The notes beneath the pieces are model-generated. The model had not been told where the DNA came from, did no database searches, and worked only from the letters and a program-made list of their open reading frames with translations. A stretch of DNA of 64,000 nucleotides from positions 12,779,357 through 12,843,356 of the forward strand of contig NC_046640.1 of the NCBI RefSeq assembly GCF_900324485.2, given 5' to 3'. Positions 43,377 through 61,700 of this stretch are shown here, piece by piece (the stretch's first letter is position 1; every line of letters starts with the position of its first letter). The translations under genes were made by a program, and so were the position numbers. This DNA comes from Mastacembelus armatus. Lineage: Eukaryota; Chordata; Actinopteri; Synbranchiformes; Mastacembelidae.

Positions 43377-44892
43377 CCTGCCTTTGTTTGACTGGTTGTT
43401 GAATACCATGATCAGTCCAAACCACGAGGGTTTTATACTTGAAAGAAAGTGAGGACACACCCCAGAGCACCTCCAAGATAGGCTGCACAAGGCGGCCCCA
43501 GTGATGGGTGGCAGTTTACACGAGATAAAGGAAAATCTTCCCACGGCGGCTCTGGTACCAAACCTCCAATTACCAAAGTCACAAATGATCACAAGGAAAA
43601 AGCTGCCACCATGACCAAATTAAAAACTGAGGCCATTTGAAATGTAGCCTAACTCATTAAAAACCATAATGCAGAAATAAAGCAAAATAATTGATTTTTT
43701 AACTGGAAACCTTCCAGTGTATGAATTCAAGTCATTTTTTGTGTGTCCTACCAATACATGGTGTGATTCTAAGTCTTGCCCAAAACACTACAGCTGTAAG
43801 GGTGGATCCACTCCAAAGAAGGAACAGATAAGCTTTTCCCTCAGTGTGTAGTTCAACTGATGGTGCAAAGTTATAAGCTGCTGTCTTCAATAACTGGAAA
43901 TAGTTACAGAAAATATGTGAACACAGGGTGAACTCTATTTTTTCTACATAAACAATTTGGCATCAGTAATAATTAAATCAGCAGAGTAGTTGTTTTATGG
44001 CTGATGACCTTTAGATGTAAAGTACTGAATAAAAAAATGTTTCATTTTGTTACTGTCTAGACAGTTTGACTTTAGATAATGACAGTGATCACAGCTGTTA
44101 AGATATTACACCACTTGTTTCACTAACCTGCTAATACCTGCTAAGGTGAAACATCATTTATTAAAATACCATTTTGGTGGAGATCATAGGCAACGCTTAC
44201 AGTGGTTGTTATCTTAGTGACCCCACCCAAAAAACAGCAGCTTTCTGAACAAACCAGCTGTTGCTGTGACAGCATTTTTCAGAATTCATAGAATATTTTT
44301 GGTATATCAATGTGTTTCTGGAACATGTTTGTTTATTTTCATGGGATCCTTTATGACTTTTTTGCTTATTTAGTTTGATCCTTCAACAGTCTGCACTGAA
44401 ATGTAAAATTGCTGTCCAAGGTGCTGATCCTGGGACCAGCTGTAGCCACTTGTGCTGTGCATCTGACTAACCAACTGACCTTAGTCCATCCCAGTATGAA
44501 AAAGACTGTGGCATTTACCCCAGTTTGTGATCAGTTGAGTTTGGACCTGTGTGATACAAAGGGATCAGTCAAAGGAAAAACTGTATGTATGTTGTAATAT
44601 CAGAATTAGTGTCGGTCTGACGCTGCTTGTATGACTTTGCGTTGTTAAATGGGAAGGGGAGGGGGTCCCTATAGTCCCTATCAGGGGTAGGCCTTTAAGA
44701 CCAAACCTTTTCCTCTCTCTAGGCAACAGTCTTAGTTTGGCAGATACACCCTTCACTTATTGTTGTGGCAAATCCATATCAGATTACTTGTCCAGCCCAC
44801 CACGCGCCCAACCTCATGCCTTTAAAAGTTGCATCTGGTTCCGGTGAACACATGAGCCAGTGACCTGTACAGGGAAATCTGCAGCTGCCAAA

Positions 44893-45518
44893 ATGGTTGA
44901 ATGGACAGACTTCGAGCGCGCCACAATCCAGAACATCTTCTCCAAGATCGACTATGATGTCGTGGGCCCTGCTGCTCTCACCAGGTCAGACATGTTTCCT
45001 GTTCATTAACATTATTTGTGCATTAAGATGCCTATTGTAGTATTTCAGGTTAAGGGTGTTTAATCTGTTTTAGGTGTCTGGTTGTCTACCCCTGGACTCA
45101 GAGGTATTTCGCTAAATTTGGAAACCTCTACAATGCCGATGCAATCTCCGCAAACCCGAATGTTAAAGCTCACGGGAAAACCGTCCTTTGCGGTCTGGAG
45201 CGAGCTGTGAAGAACCTGGACAACATCAAGGCAGAATATACAGAGCTGAGTGTGCTGCACTCCGAGAAACTGCAAGTGGACCCCGACAACTTCCTGGTAA
45301 CGTACAATAAATCAGAGTGTTGCATAATAATTTCCAAAACGCCTCACCCTTCATGTTGCTGATGTTCTCTGGTGCTTGTTGTGTTGCAGCTGCTGGCTGA
45401 CTGTCTGACAGTTGTGATTGCTGCTCAGCTGGGTGAAGACTTCACTGCTGATGTCCATGCAGCTTTTCAGAAGTTCCTGGCAGTGGTGGTTTCAGCCCTG
45501 AGAAAGCAGTACTACTAG
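44893..45518 (+). CDS. beta-type globin, array beta3 (C-terminal Tyr)
   Basis: Exons are 44893-44984, 45074-45296 and 45390-45518; 147 residues. As in beta1, the last codon is TAC (Tyr). The 5' region shares the beta1-type variant. The exon 2 end is again DNFL. Confidence 0.95.
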
Positions 45519-46753
45519 AGAGCTGCAGCAGAAGAGAAGACCATCACATGCTGATTAGTTCTTCAGTCTCTGTCTTTATCATGTCTCAAAGTCAAATAAA
45601 ACAATAGCAATATTCAACATGGTATTTGTGTATGATCATTCTTCAAACAGACATAAACGTGAAAAAGGTATTTAGGATTAGAGACAAAACTTTCAGTAAT
45701 AATCTTTGGACCTGTAGTTGATAGGGCACAACAGCTGGTGATATGTGGTAAAGAGTCTCCACATGCAGCACAGTGACAAACCGCTGCCTAATAAAATCCA
45801 AACAAATTAGATTTTGCTATTGTGGCGGCCATTGTCTTTCTCATCAAAAAGGAAAGAGGAGTGGAAAGAATTGCTATATGAATAACTCCACACAAGATCT
45901 GTTGTTGCCATTCATTGATCCTAATTTTGGTTTGTCAGTAAATGAAAACTAGAATTTAAAAGAAAAAGTTAACATATGTCACATGTACTATATTTATATT
46001 CATAGTTTTCCCCACGGTAAGGGATTAAGTTACCAAATATTATGCACTATGTTCTTTTTCCATTCAAACAGTGAAAGCTTTGATTCAGACTAGTTTTGAC
46101 CTCAATGAGGCCATCTTGTAATGTTGAGAGGGGGTTTGCTGTGGTGAATGCAGTGCCAAAAATAACTGTGATCAGTAAAACAATAAAATGAGTTCATATT
46201 TGGCAATAACTGGATCCAGTTTAAGCAAATGGATAAAAGATGTGGGCCGAGAATAGAACCTTGCGATACACCTGATGAGAGAGAAGCCGGAAAAGAGGAG
46301 TGATTGTCAGTTGATTTACAGCAACCAAGATGTTATTTGCTGATGTGGAGCAGACTGTGCTGTGACGACAAATAAAGCTGGACTGGAATTTTTTTTTTTG
46401 TTTGTTTTTTTTTTTGGAGGAGTTGCTGAGAAGCTGTTTTAAAATGATCACATACAGCACAATGTTTAATACTAAATTTTTTAATAAGCAATAAAAATGT
46501 GTTTTGATTTTCCTGTTTAGGAAGAGGCAAATAGCACAGAGGGAGTCCAGCTGTTTCAATATCCTGATAAGACATTGAAGAAACTGCAAAGACAGTAAAG
46601 AGTTTTGTATTTTGTTTTCTTTTTAAAAAGCGTCAAAAATGATACAGCCTAGAGTCGTTTGCAATGTCCCAAGAACTTAAACATTGTTAACATGCCTGAG
46701 ATTAACTGTGTTAAAATGTCCCAGACTCTGAAGAGATGACTTCAATCATCATC

Positions 46754-46846
46754 TAGAGGTTGAGTCATGGTAACTGGAATTCTAGTATTTTTTCTTGGCC
46801 ATCTAGCCACTGGAGTAGAAGTTCAGTTGCCATGACTCAACCTCTA
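46754..46846. repeat. AP-1/MARE palindrome, unit 3
   Basis: Third copy; sequence as in unit 1. Confidence 0.85.
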
Positions 46847-47273
46847 TATAACTTCACCCAGATGACTGAGAATCTACACAGACTTCAACCATCTTGTTTT
46901 GTTCAAAGACATTCAATTTAAAATTAGCCCAAATGAAACAGAAAGAGAAAACCAGAAGGTTTGGAAGTTTGGGTTTTCACCACAAACATCATGTAAACAA
47001 TTAATGGATTATCAAAATGGTGATTTTCTGTTGATTGACTAATTCATTTATGAATTAATATGTCAGCTGTAATGTTACTAAGCATTAAATCAGTTTCTTA
47101 GTCTGTGGTGTTGATGAGATTTTAAATGTTGACATTTGATTTTGACTTCTAAATGACACAAACCATCACAGAAGAACCAGCAAACAAATTGTTTGAAGTT
47201 TTGCCTTCATGCATTTATTAAACATTGTGCAGAGTCAGCTCATGCTGCAGTCTCTCTGCTCTTCTCCTGCACT

Positions 47274-47958
47274 TTATCTGTATTTCTCAGACAGGGCACG
47301 AGCCACGGAAGCCAAGAACTTGTCCAGAGCCACGTGGACCTCAGGGGTGAAGTCATTGGGGAACTTGATGGCCAAGACCACGATGAGGTTGTGACCAAGA
47401 ATCTGTGGTAAAAGGTCAATCACACACGTTAATGAGTTTCCACTTCATATAACCTATACAAATGGCAGGTTTATTTTAAATGTACTGAATGTATCGACGT
47501 CAGCAGCCTACAGATACAGTAATGACAGACTTCAGTCTGAAAATGCACATAAATTACAGGCACCTTGAAGTTAGCAGGGTCCACTTTCAGAGTGAAGGCG
47601 TGCAGCTCACTGAGGCTCAGAAGACCCGCAGTCAGGTCATCGATTTTGCCCACAGCTTCAGTTACTCCCATCATCACGGTTTTTCCGTGTTTCTTCACCG
47701 GGGCAGAGCCAGGACTCAGGTTCTTCCAGTGGGAGAAGTAAGTCTTGGTCTGCGGGTACACCACCAGCATCCTGCATAAAACAGGAGAATGAGAGAGTGA
47801 ATGTCAATCAGTCATTGTTAGAGCAGGTTACAGCAGTAGTCAGCATGTTGTCATATTTACCTGGCCAGAGCATCCGCACCGATTTCACCCTCCTTGCCAG
47901 ACACTTTAGCCCAGAAGGCCTTGACTGTGTCCTTGTCCTTAGCACTGAGACTGGTCAT
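47274..47958 (-). CDS. alpha-type globin, array alpha4
   Basis: Exons are 47861-47958, 47564-47771 and 47274-47402; 144 residues of the inner type, with no amino-acid difference from alpha3 that I can see. Confidence 0.96.
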
Positions 47959-49470
47959 CCTGCCTTTGTTTGACTGGTTGTTGAATACCATGATCAGTCC
48001 AAACCACGAGGGTTTTATACTTGAAAGAAAGTGAGGACACACCCCAGAGCACCTCCAAGATAGGCTGCACAAGGCGGCCCCAGTGATGGGTGGCAGTTTA
48101 CACGAGATAAAGGAAAATCTTCCCACGGCGGCTCTGGTACCAAACCTCCAATTACCAAAGTCACAAATGATCACAAGGAAAAAGCTGCCACCATGACCAA
48201 ATTAAAAACTGAGGCCATTTGAAATGTAGCCTAACTCATTAAAAACCATAATGCAGAAATAAAGCAAAATAATTGATTTTTTAACTGGAAACCTTCCAGT
48301 GTATGAATTCAAGTCATTTTTTGTGTGTCCTACCAATACATGGTGTGATTCTAAGTCTTGCCCAAAACACTACAGCTGTAAGGGTGGATCCACTCCAAAG
48401 AAGGAACAGATAAGCTTTTCCCTCAGTGTGTAGTTCAACTGATGGTGCAAAGTTATAAGCTGCTGTCTTCAATAACTGGAAATAGTTACAGAAAATATGT
48501 GAACACAGGGTGAACTCTATTTTTTCTACATAAACAATTTGGCATCAGTAATAATTAAATCAGCAGAGTAGTTGTTTTATGGCTGATGACCTTTAGATGT
48601 AAAGTACTGAATAAAAAAATGTTTCATTTTGTTACTGTCCAGACAGTTTGACTTTAGATAATGACAGTGATCACAGCTGTTAAGATATTACACCACTTGT
48701 TTCACTAACCTGCTAATACCTGCTAAGGTGAAACATCATTTATTAAAGTACCATTTTGGTGGAGATCATAGGCAACGCTTACAGTGGTTGTTATCTTAGT
48801 GACCCCACCCAAAAAACAGCAGCTTTCTGAACAAACCAGCTGTTGCTGTGACAGCATTTTTCAGAATTCATAGAATATTTTTGGTATATCAATGTGTTTC
48901 TGGAACATGTTTGTTTATTTTCATGGGATCCTTTATGACTTTTTTGCTTATTTAGTTTGATCCTTCAACAGTCTGCACTGAAATGTAAAATTGCTGTCCA
49001 AGGTGCTGATCCTGGGACCAGCTGTAGCCACTTGTGCTGTGCATCTGACTAACCAACTGACCTTAGTCCATCCCAGTATGAAAAAGACTGTGGCATTTAC
49101 CCCAGTTTGTGATCAGTTGAGTTTGGACCTGTGTGATACAAAGGGATCAGTCAAAGTCTGTATGTATGTTTTAATATCAGAATTAGTGTCAGTCTGATGC
49201 TGCTTGTATGACTTTGCATTGTTAAATGGGAAGGGGAGGGGGTCCCTATAGTCCCTATCAGGGGTAGGCCTTTAAGACCAAACCTTTTCCTCTCTCTAGG
49301 CAACAGTCTTAGTTTGGCAGATACGCCCTTCACTTATCGTTGTGGCAAATCCATATCAGATTACTTGTCCAGCCCACCACGCGCCCAACCTCATGCCTTT
49401 AAAAGTTGCATCTGGTTTTCGGTGAACACATGAGCCAGTGACCTGTACAGGGAAATCTGCAGCTGCCAAA

Positions 49471-50096
49471 ATGGTTGAATGGACAGACTTCGAGCGCGCC
49501 ACCATCCAGAACATCTTCTCCAAGATCGACTATGATGTCGTGGGCCCTGCTGCTCTCACCAGGTCAGACATGTTTCCTGTTCATTAACATTATTTGTGCA
49601 TTAAGATGCCTATTGTAGTATTTCAGGTTAAGGGTGTTTAATCTGTTTTAGGTGTCTGGTTGTCTACCCCTGGACTCAGAGGTATTTTGCTAAATTTGGA
49701 AACCTCTACAATGCCGATGCAATCTCCGCAAACCCGAATGTTAAAGCTCACGGGAAAACCGTCCTTTGCGGTCTGGAGCGAGCTGTGAAGAACCTGGACA
49801 ACATCAAGGCAGAATATACAGAGCTGAGCGTGCTGCACTCCGAGAAACTGCAAGTGGACCCCGACAACTTCCTGGTAACGTACAATAAATCAGAGTGTTG
49901 CATAATAATTTCCAAAACGCCTCACCCTTCATGTTGCTGATGTTCTCTGGTGCTTGTTGTGTTGCAGCTGCTGGCTGACTGTCTGACAGTGGTGATTGCT
50001 GCTCAGCTGGGTGAAGACTTCACTGCTGATGTCCATGCAGCTTTTCAGAAGTTCCTGGCAGTGGTGGTTTCAGCCCTGAGAAAGCAGTACCACTAG
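49471..50096 (+). CDS. beta-type globin, array beta4 (C-terminal His)
   Basis: Exons are 49471-49562, 49652-49874 and 49968-50096; 147 residues ending RKQYH as in beta2. It is the last intact beta before kank2. Confidence 0.95.
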
Positions 50097-51322
50097 AGAG
50101 CTGCAGCAGAAGAGAAGACCATCACATGCTGATTAGTTCTTCAGTCTCTGTCTTTATCATGTCTCAAAGTCAAATAAAACAATAGCAATATTCAACATGG
50201 TATTTGTGTGTGATCATTCTTCAAACAGACATAAACGTGAAAAAGGTATTTAGGATTAGAGACAAAACTTTCAGTAATAATCTTTGGACCTGTAGTTGAT
50301 AGGGCACAACAGCTGGTGATATGTGGTAAAGAGTCTCCACATGCAGCACAGTGACAAACCGCTGCCTAATAAAATCCAAACAAATTAGATTTTGCTATTG
50401 TGGCGGCCATTGTCTTTCTCATCAAAAAGGAAAGAGGAGTGGAAAGAATTGCTATATGAATAACTCCACACAAGATCTGTTGTTGCCATTCATTGATCCT
50501 AATTTTGGTTTGTCAGTAAATGAAAACTAGAATTTAAAAGAAAAAGTTAACATATGTCACATGTACTATATTTATATTCATAGTTTTCCCCACGGTAAGG
50601 GATTAAGTTACCAAATATTATGCACTATGTTCTTTTTCCATTCAAACAGTGAAAGCTTTGATTCAGACTAGTTTTGACCTCAATGAGGCCATCTTGTAAT
50701 GTTGAGAGGGGGTTTGCTGTGGTGAATGCAGTGCCAAAAATAACTGTGATCAGTAAAACAATAAAATGAGTTCACATTTGGCAATAACTGGATCCAGTTT
50801 AAGCAAATGGATAAAAGATGTGGGCCGAGAATAGAACCTTGCGATACACCTGATGAGAGAGAAGCCGGAAAAGAGGAGTGATTGTCAGTTGATTTACAGC
50901 AACCAAGATGTTATTTGCTGATGTGGAGCAGACTGTGCTGTGACGACAAATAAAGCTGGACTGGAATTTTTTTTTTTTTTTTTTTTTTTTGGAGGAGTTG
51001 CTGAGAAGCTGTTTTAAAATGATCACATACAGCACAATGTTTAATACTATATTTTTTAATAAGCAATAAAAATGTGTTTTGATTTTCTTGTTTAGGAAGA
51101 GCGCACAGAGGGAGTCCAGCTGTTCCAATATCCTCATAAAACATTGTAGAAACTACAAAGACAGTAAAGTGTTTTGTATTTTGTTTTCTTTTTAAAAAGC
51201 GTCAAAAATGATACAGCCTAGAGTCGTTTGCAATGTCCCAAGAACTTAAACATTGTTAACAGGTCTGAGATTAACTGTGTTAAAATGTCCCAGACTCTGA
51301 AGAGATGACTTCAATCATCATC

Positions 51323-51415
51323 TAGAGGTTGAGTCAAGGTAACTGGAATTCTAGTATTTTTTCTTGGCCATCTAGCCACTGGAGTAGAAGTTCAGTTGCC
51401 ATGACTCAACCTCTA
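51323..51415. repeat. AP-1/MARE palindrome, unit 4
   Basis: Fourth copy. The left arm has gagtcaagg instead of gagtcatgg, so one of its two TGAGTCAT cores is altered. Confidence 0.85.
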
Positions 51416-51671
51416 TATAACTTCACCCAGATGACTGAGAATCTACACAGACTTCAACCATCTTGTTTTGTTCAAAGACATTCAATTTAAAATTAGCCCA
51501 AATGAAACAGAAAGAGAAAACCAGAAGGTTTGGAGGTTTGGGTTTTCACCACAAACATCATGTAAACAATTAATGGATTATCAAAATGGTGATTTTCTGT
51601 TGATTGACTAATTCATTTATGAATTAATATGTCAGCTGTAATGTTACTAAGCATTAAATCAGTTTCTTAGT

Positions 51672-54650
51672 CTGTGGTGTTGATGAGATTTTAAATGTTG
51701 ACATTTGATTTTGACTTCTAAATGACACAAACCATCACAGAAGAACCAGCAAACAAATTGTTTGAAGTTTTGCCTTCATGCATTTATTAAACATTGTGCA
51801 GAGTCAGCTCATGCTGCAGTCTCTCTGCTCTTCTCCTGCACTTTATCTGTATTTCTCAGACAGGGCACGAGCCACGGAAGCCAAGAACTTGTCCAGAGCC
51901 ACGTGGACCTCAGGGGTGAAGTCATTGGGGAACTTGATGGCCAAGACCACGATGAGGTTGTGACCAAGAATCTGTGGTAAAAGGTCAATCACACACGTTA
52001 ATGAGTTTCCACTTCATATAACCTATACAAATGGCAGGTTTATTTTAAATGTACTGAATGTATCGACGTCAGCAGCCTACAGATACAGTAATGACAGACT
52101 TCAGTCTGAAAATGCACATAAATTACAGGCACCTTGAAGTTAGCAGGGTCCACTTTCAGAGTGAAGGCGTGCAGCTCACTGAGGTTCAGAAGACCCGCAG
52201 TCAGGTCATCGATTTTGCCCACAGCTTCAGTCACTCCCGTCACCACGGTTTTTCCGTGTTTCTTCACCGGGGCAGAGCCAGGACTCAGGTCCTTCCAGTG
52301 GGAGAAGTAAGTCTTGGTCTGCGGGTACACCACCAGCATCCTGCATAAAACAGGAGAATGAGAGAGTGAATGTCAATCAGTCATTGTTAGAGCAGGTTAC
52401 AGCAGTAGTCAGCATGTTGTCATATTTACCTGGCCAGAGCATCCGCACCGATTTCACCCTCCTTGCCAGACACTTTAGCCCAGAAGGCCTTGACTGTGTC
52501 CTTGTCCTTAGCACTGAGACTGGTCATCCTGCCTTTGTTTGACTGGTTGTTGAATACCATGATCAGTCCAAACCACGAGGGTTTTATACTTGAAACAGAG
52601 CGAGGACACACCCCAGAGCACCTCCAAGATAGGCTGCACAAGGCGGCCCCAGTGATGGGTGGCAGTTTACATGAGATAAAGGAAAATCTTCCCACGGCGG
52701 CTCTGGTACCAAACCTCCAATTACCAAAGTCACTAATGATCACAAGGAAATACTGTCACCATGATCAAATTAAAAATAGAGGCCATTTGAAATGTAGCCT
52801 AACTCATTAAAAACCATAATGTAGCAATAAAGCAAAATACATGTTAGTCACTTCCTCCACAGACCAAACAAATCAATTACAAACAAGTTTCAAATCTAGA
52901 CCATGAAATCAAATAATAATAAAAGATTGATTTTTTTAACTGGAAACCTTCCAAAGTGATGATTGAAGTCATTTTCTCTGTGTCCTGCCAACACTTGGTG
53001 TGTTTCTAAGTGTTATCTATCCCACAACACTACAGCTGTAAGGGTGGATCCACTCCACAGAAAGAACAGATAAGCTTTTCCCTCAGTGTGTAGGTCAAGC
53101 ATCAATTATAACTAGATTGTTTCTTTAGGGTTAAACCCTTTTATATTTGGTTCATGAGTTTAAAGCTAAATGCAGACATTTCCACTTTTCTTCAGTTACC
53201 AGTCTGACTTTACATGCTCACAGTGATCACAATCATAATCAAGAGCTGCAAAAATGAAATTTTAATGATTAACCTTTGATTACATCATGTTTGTGCCCTT
53301 GCAAGCAAAGTCGTCACCTGCTCCCTCTTTAACTCAGTAAAATAACATATGATTCAAAGTGGCATATTTGTAGTAGTTGAAATTAATTCATGCATGTACT
53401 CATGATAATTCATGTGCCAATAGCCTAAAGTGTTACCTGCTATTTTTTGCTAACTTTGTTTTTGCTTGTAGGTGTAACGTCATTACGATGCAGATTGGAA
53501 GCACTGCTAAAAATTGTTATCTTAGTGACTCCTCCCAAAGACAATCGGCTGTCTGAGCAAACCAGCTGCTGCTGTGGCAACGTTTTTCTTAGAGATTGCG
53601 ACCAGTTATGGGATTGTTTTAAATAAATGAACATGGCTCTCCATTGCCTGGTTGTTGACAGTAAAAACAGTTCGAAATAATCCAAAATGAAATCATACCT
53701 ATCTCTGGCCAGTTATGGTGACATGTGGAAACAACCTCATCTTCACAGCTTTAGATAGCCCATGGCCATCTAACGTGCACAAGTCATATCCACAAAAACA
53801 TTATTGGCGTTTTTTACTGTTGTGTGATCAAAGCTTCCAGCTCACCTGTCAATCCTGCAAGATGAACTTGCTTCTTTTTGCAGGAACTGTCTCAGTGTTA
53901 AACTAGTTCAGAGACTCCTTTGGGTCTGTGATCACAGCTTTCTACAACCTCATCAGTCCTGTTAAACCATCCTGAGTAAAGGGAATAACATCAAAACACC
54001 ATCATGTAAACAGAGACCACTATTTCCAGAAAGTCACAGAACAATGACCCTCAAGATTAACACAAAACATTGTAGTAATCTTGTGTTTATGATGGTGTTT
54101 AGGTGAAGGTTGGTGACAGTGAAGTGATTTTCGAGCTCTGTGGTTGATACTGGTGGATCTTAACATTTGTAAACAGTGCTCAGTGCTTTTCCACATCTGG
54201 GATGTGCCAGAGACCCAGAGAAGAACTGAAGAACTTACTTAGCTGGTTGGGTTGGAGCACCCTCTACTGGACATTCCCAGACCTGGATTGTAAATGATAC
54301 AGGGAACATGAGTTTACTGACCCTCAAGGCAGAAAAAAGCAAAACAAATCAAATATAAAAAACCTACAAGAAATATCGTTTTACTGAGTTTTTAAGAAAT
54401 ACATTTATTTCATCAGCTACATGACTGTATTAAAAGTAACCACAAGAGAGACAGTGTGGTCCACATTTATTAACTCATTGTTTTTCCAAAATGCACAAAT
54501 TAAGAAGTACAGTCATTTTACACAAACCTTCATAAAACATATACATAATCTAATAATGTGTGATTACTCAAAGTAATTGTGAGCTTAAAAACATTAAATT
54601 TATAAAAAAGATAGATACTTAAATTAAAAAATTGAGTGTTGATAAAAAAT
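51672..54650. repeat. terminal partial array unit (alpha5 and flank, no beta)
   Basis: Homology to unit 1 continues from the alpha gene through the intergenic DNA to roughly 54650 (for example the shared stretch around 33785-34010 and 53845-54070), with moderate divergence. The beta half is absent. Confidence 0.8.
51843..52527 (-). CDS. alpha-type globin, array alpha5 (edge type)
   Basis: Exons are 52430-52527, 52133-52340 and 51843-51971; 144 residues. Exon 2 has the alpha1 type ([26 protein letters not shown]), although alpha5 is 20 kb away and separated by three inner-type copies. Its upstream flank also resembles that of unit 1 more than units 2-4. No head-to-head beta partner follows. 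Confidence 0.96.
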
Positions 54651-55868
54651 TCAGTTGTTTAAAAGTGAATATGAAAACTGTGAAAATTTTTTAAAAAGTA
54701 ATACAAATTTCTGACATCAATAGCCTATGCACTTTTTTTTTTCAAGGAATTTAAATTTATGCATAACAGCTATCAGTTTCTATCGACATATATTATTCTG
54801 ATATTCATATCTTACATCGAACGTTCTTTTAATACCTCAATCAGTCACTTTCTGATTCCTTGACAAATCCTACTGATATGACCATAACCGAAGTGGCTTC
54901 ACCAGTGATTTCAGTCATTTTACTTGTTAAATCTTAAAAGCAGAGATTATTACAAACACAGATACACTCTAGTCTTTCATTGCAACCACACAAAAGACCT
55001 TCACATATAAATTTACAAAGTCCATAGTACCATAGCCTTCAGAGAATAATGCTGATCTGTCAGTTCTTCCACACTTATGCTAGGTCTGTGTTAATATTAT
55101 TATCACAACAGACAATATCGCACAGTTCAATCAGTATCTTTGGGTTAAATTGGGAAATTGTGATCAATACAAAATTAATGTTGTCCTCTGCTTAAAAAGG
55201 TGTCACAACTTAACCATTGGCTGGGAAATAAAAACCAATCATTAAAAAAAATGAATATCAAAAATACTCTAGTGTAAATAAACCTTGTGTATAAACATTG
55301 ATATACTGTTGAAGTGGTGTTTTCTGTATTATATTTGGTAGCACCAATGAGCTAGTTGATGCAAGGACACTTATCCATGATAGGGGTGGCTTTTGTTATT
55401 CCAAATGACTGATGAACACAAGCATTAAGATGAAAAAATGTGTTAACAGCTATGCAATGAAAATATACTGCAGAACAATAAAAACAAATCCATATGGATT
55501 AAAACATGTATATAATAAAGTGTACAGTATAATGTAATTTAGTAAACCGATTTGACTTGTTCCATTAAAACAGTGCTGACAACTGGATTACTGCATGACT
55601 GGACACATGGTTCCACAGAAGAAATCCATGTTTTTAACCACCACGATGATTAAAGACCACTGTGCACAACAAGCAATGGATAACAATGGTGCAAGCTGTC
55701 ATGTAATTATTTGCACATTAAAATGCATGTAAATTATGGAGGGTGAACACAAACACACACAAACCCGAGATTTTTCTTAATTTCTAGCTGAAAAAAAAAA
55801 AACACTGTAGTATGAGAAGTTGCTGTGGAGTGGCTGTAGAGCTGCTGCTGTTACAAAGGCAGCGTGTT
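54651..55868. other. region between the array and kank2
   Basis: This stretch probably contains the kank2 3' UTR, since the kank2 stop codon is at 55869-55871 on the minus strand. I see no other gene. Confidence 0.5.

Positions 55869-61700
<5,832 letters not shown>

Larger units (their letters stand above)
42521..47102. repeat. globin array unit 3 (alpha3/beta3), 4.58 kb
   Basis: The alpha part resembles units 2 and 4; the beta part and its 3' spacer resemble unit 1, including the tttttttttgtttgtttt tract. Confidence 0.95.
47103..51671. repeat. globin array unit 4 (alpha4/beta4), 4.57 kb
   Basis: Closest to unit 2 in the beta gene and its upstream region. A long uninterrupted T-run lies at about 50968-50990. 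Confidence 0.95.
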
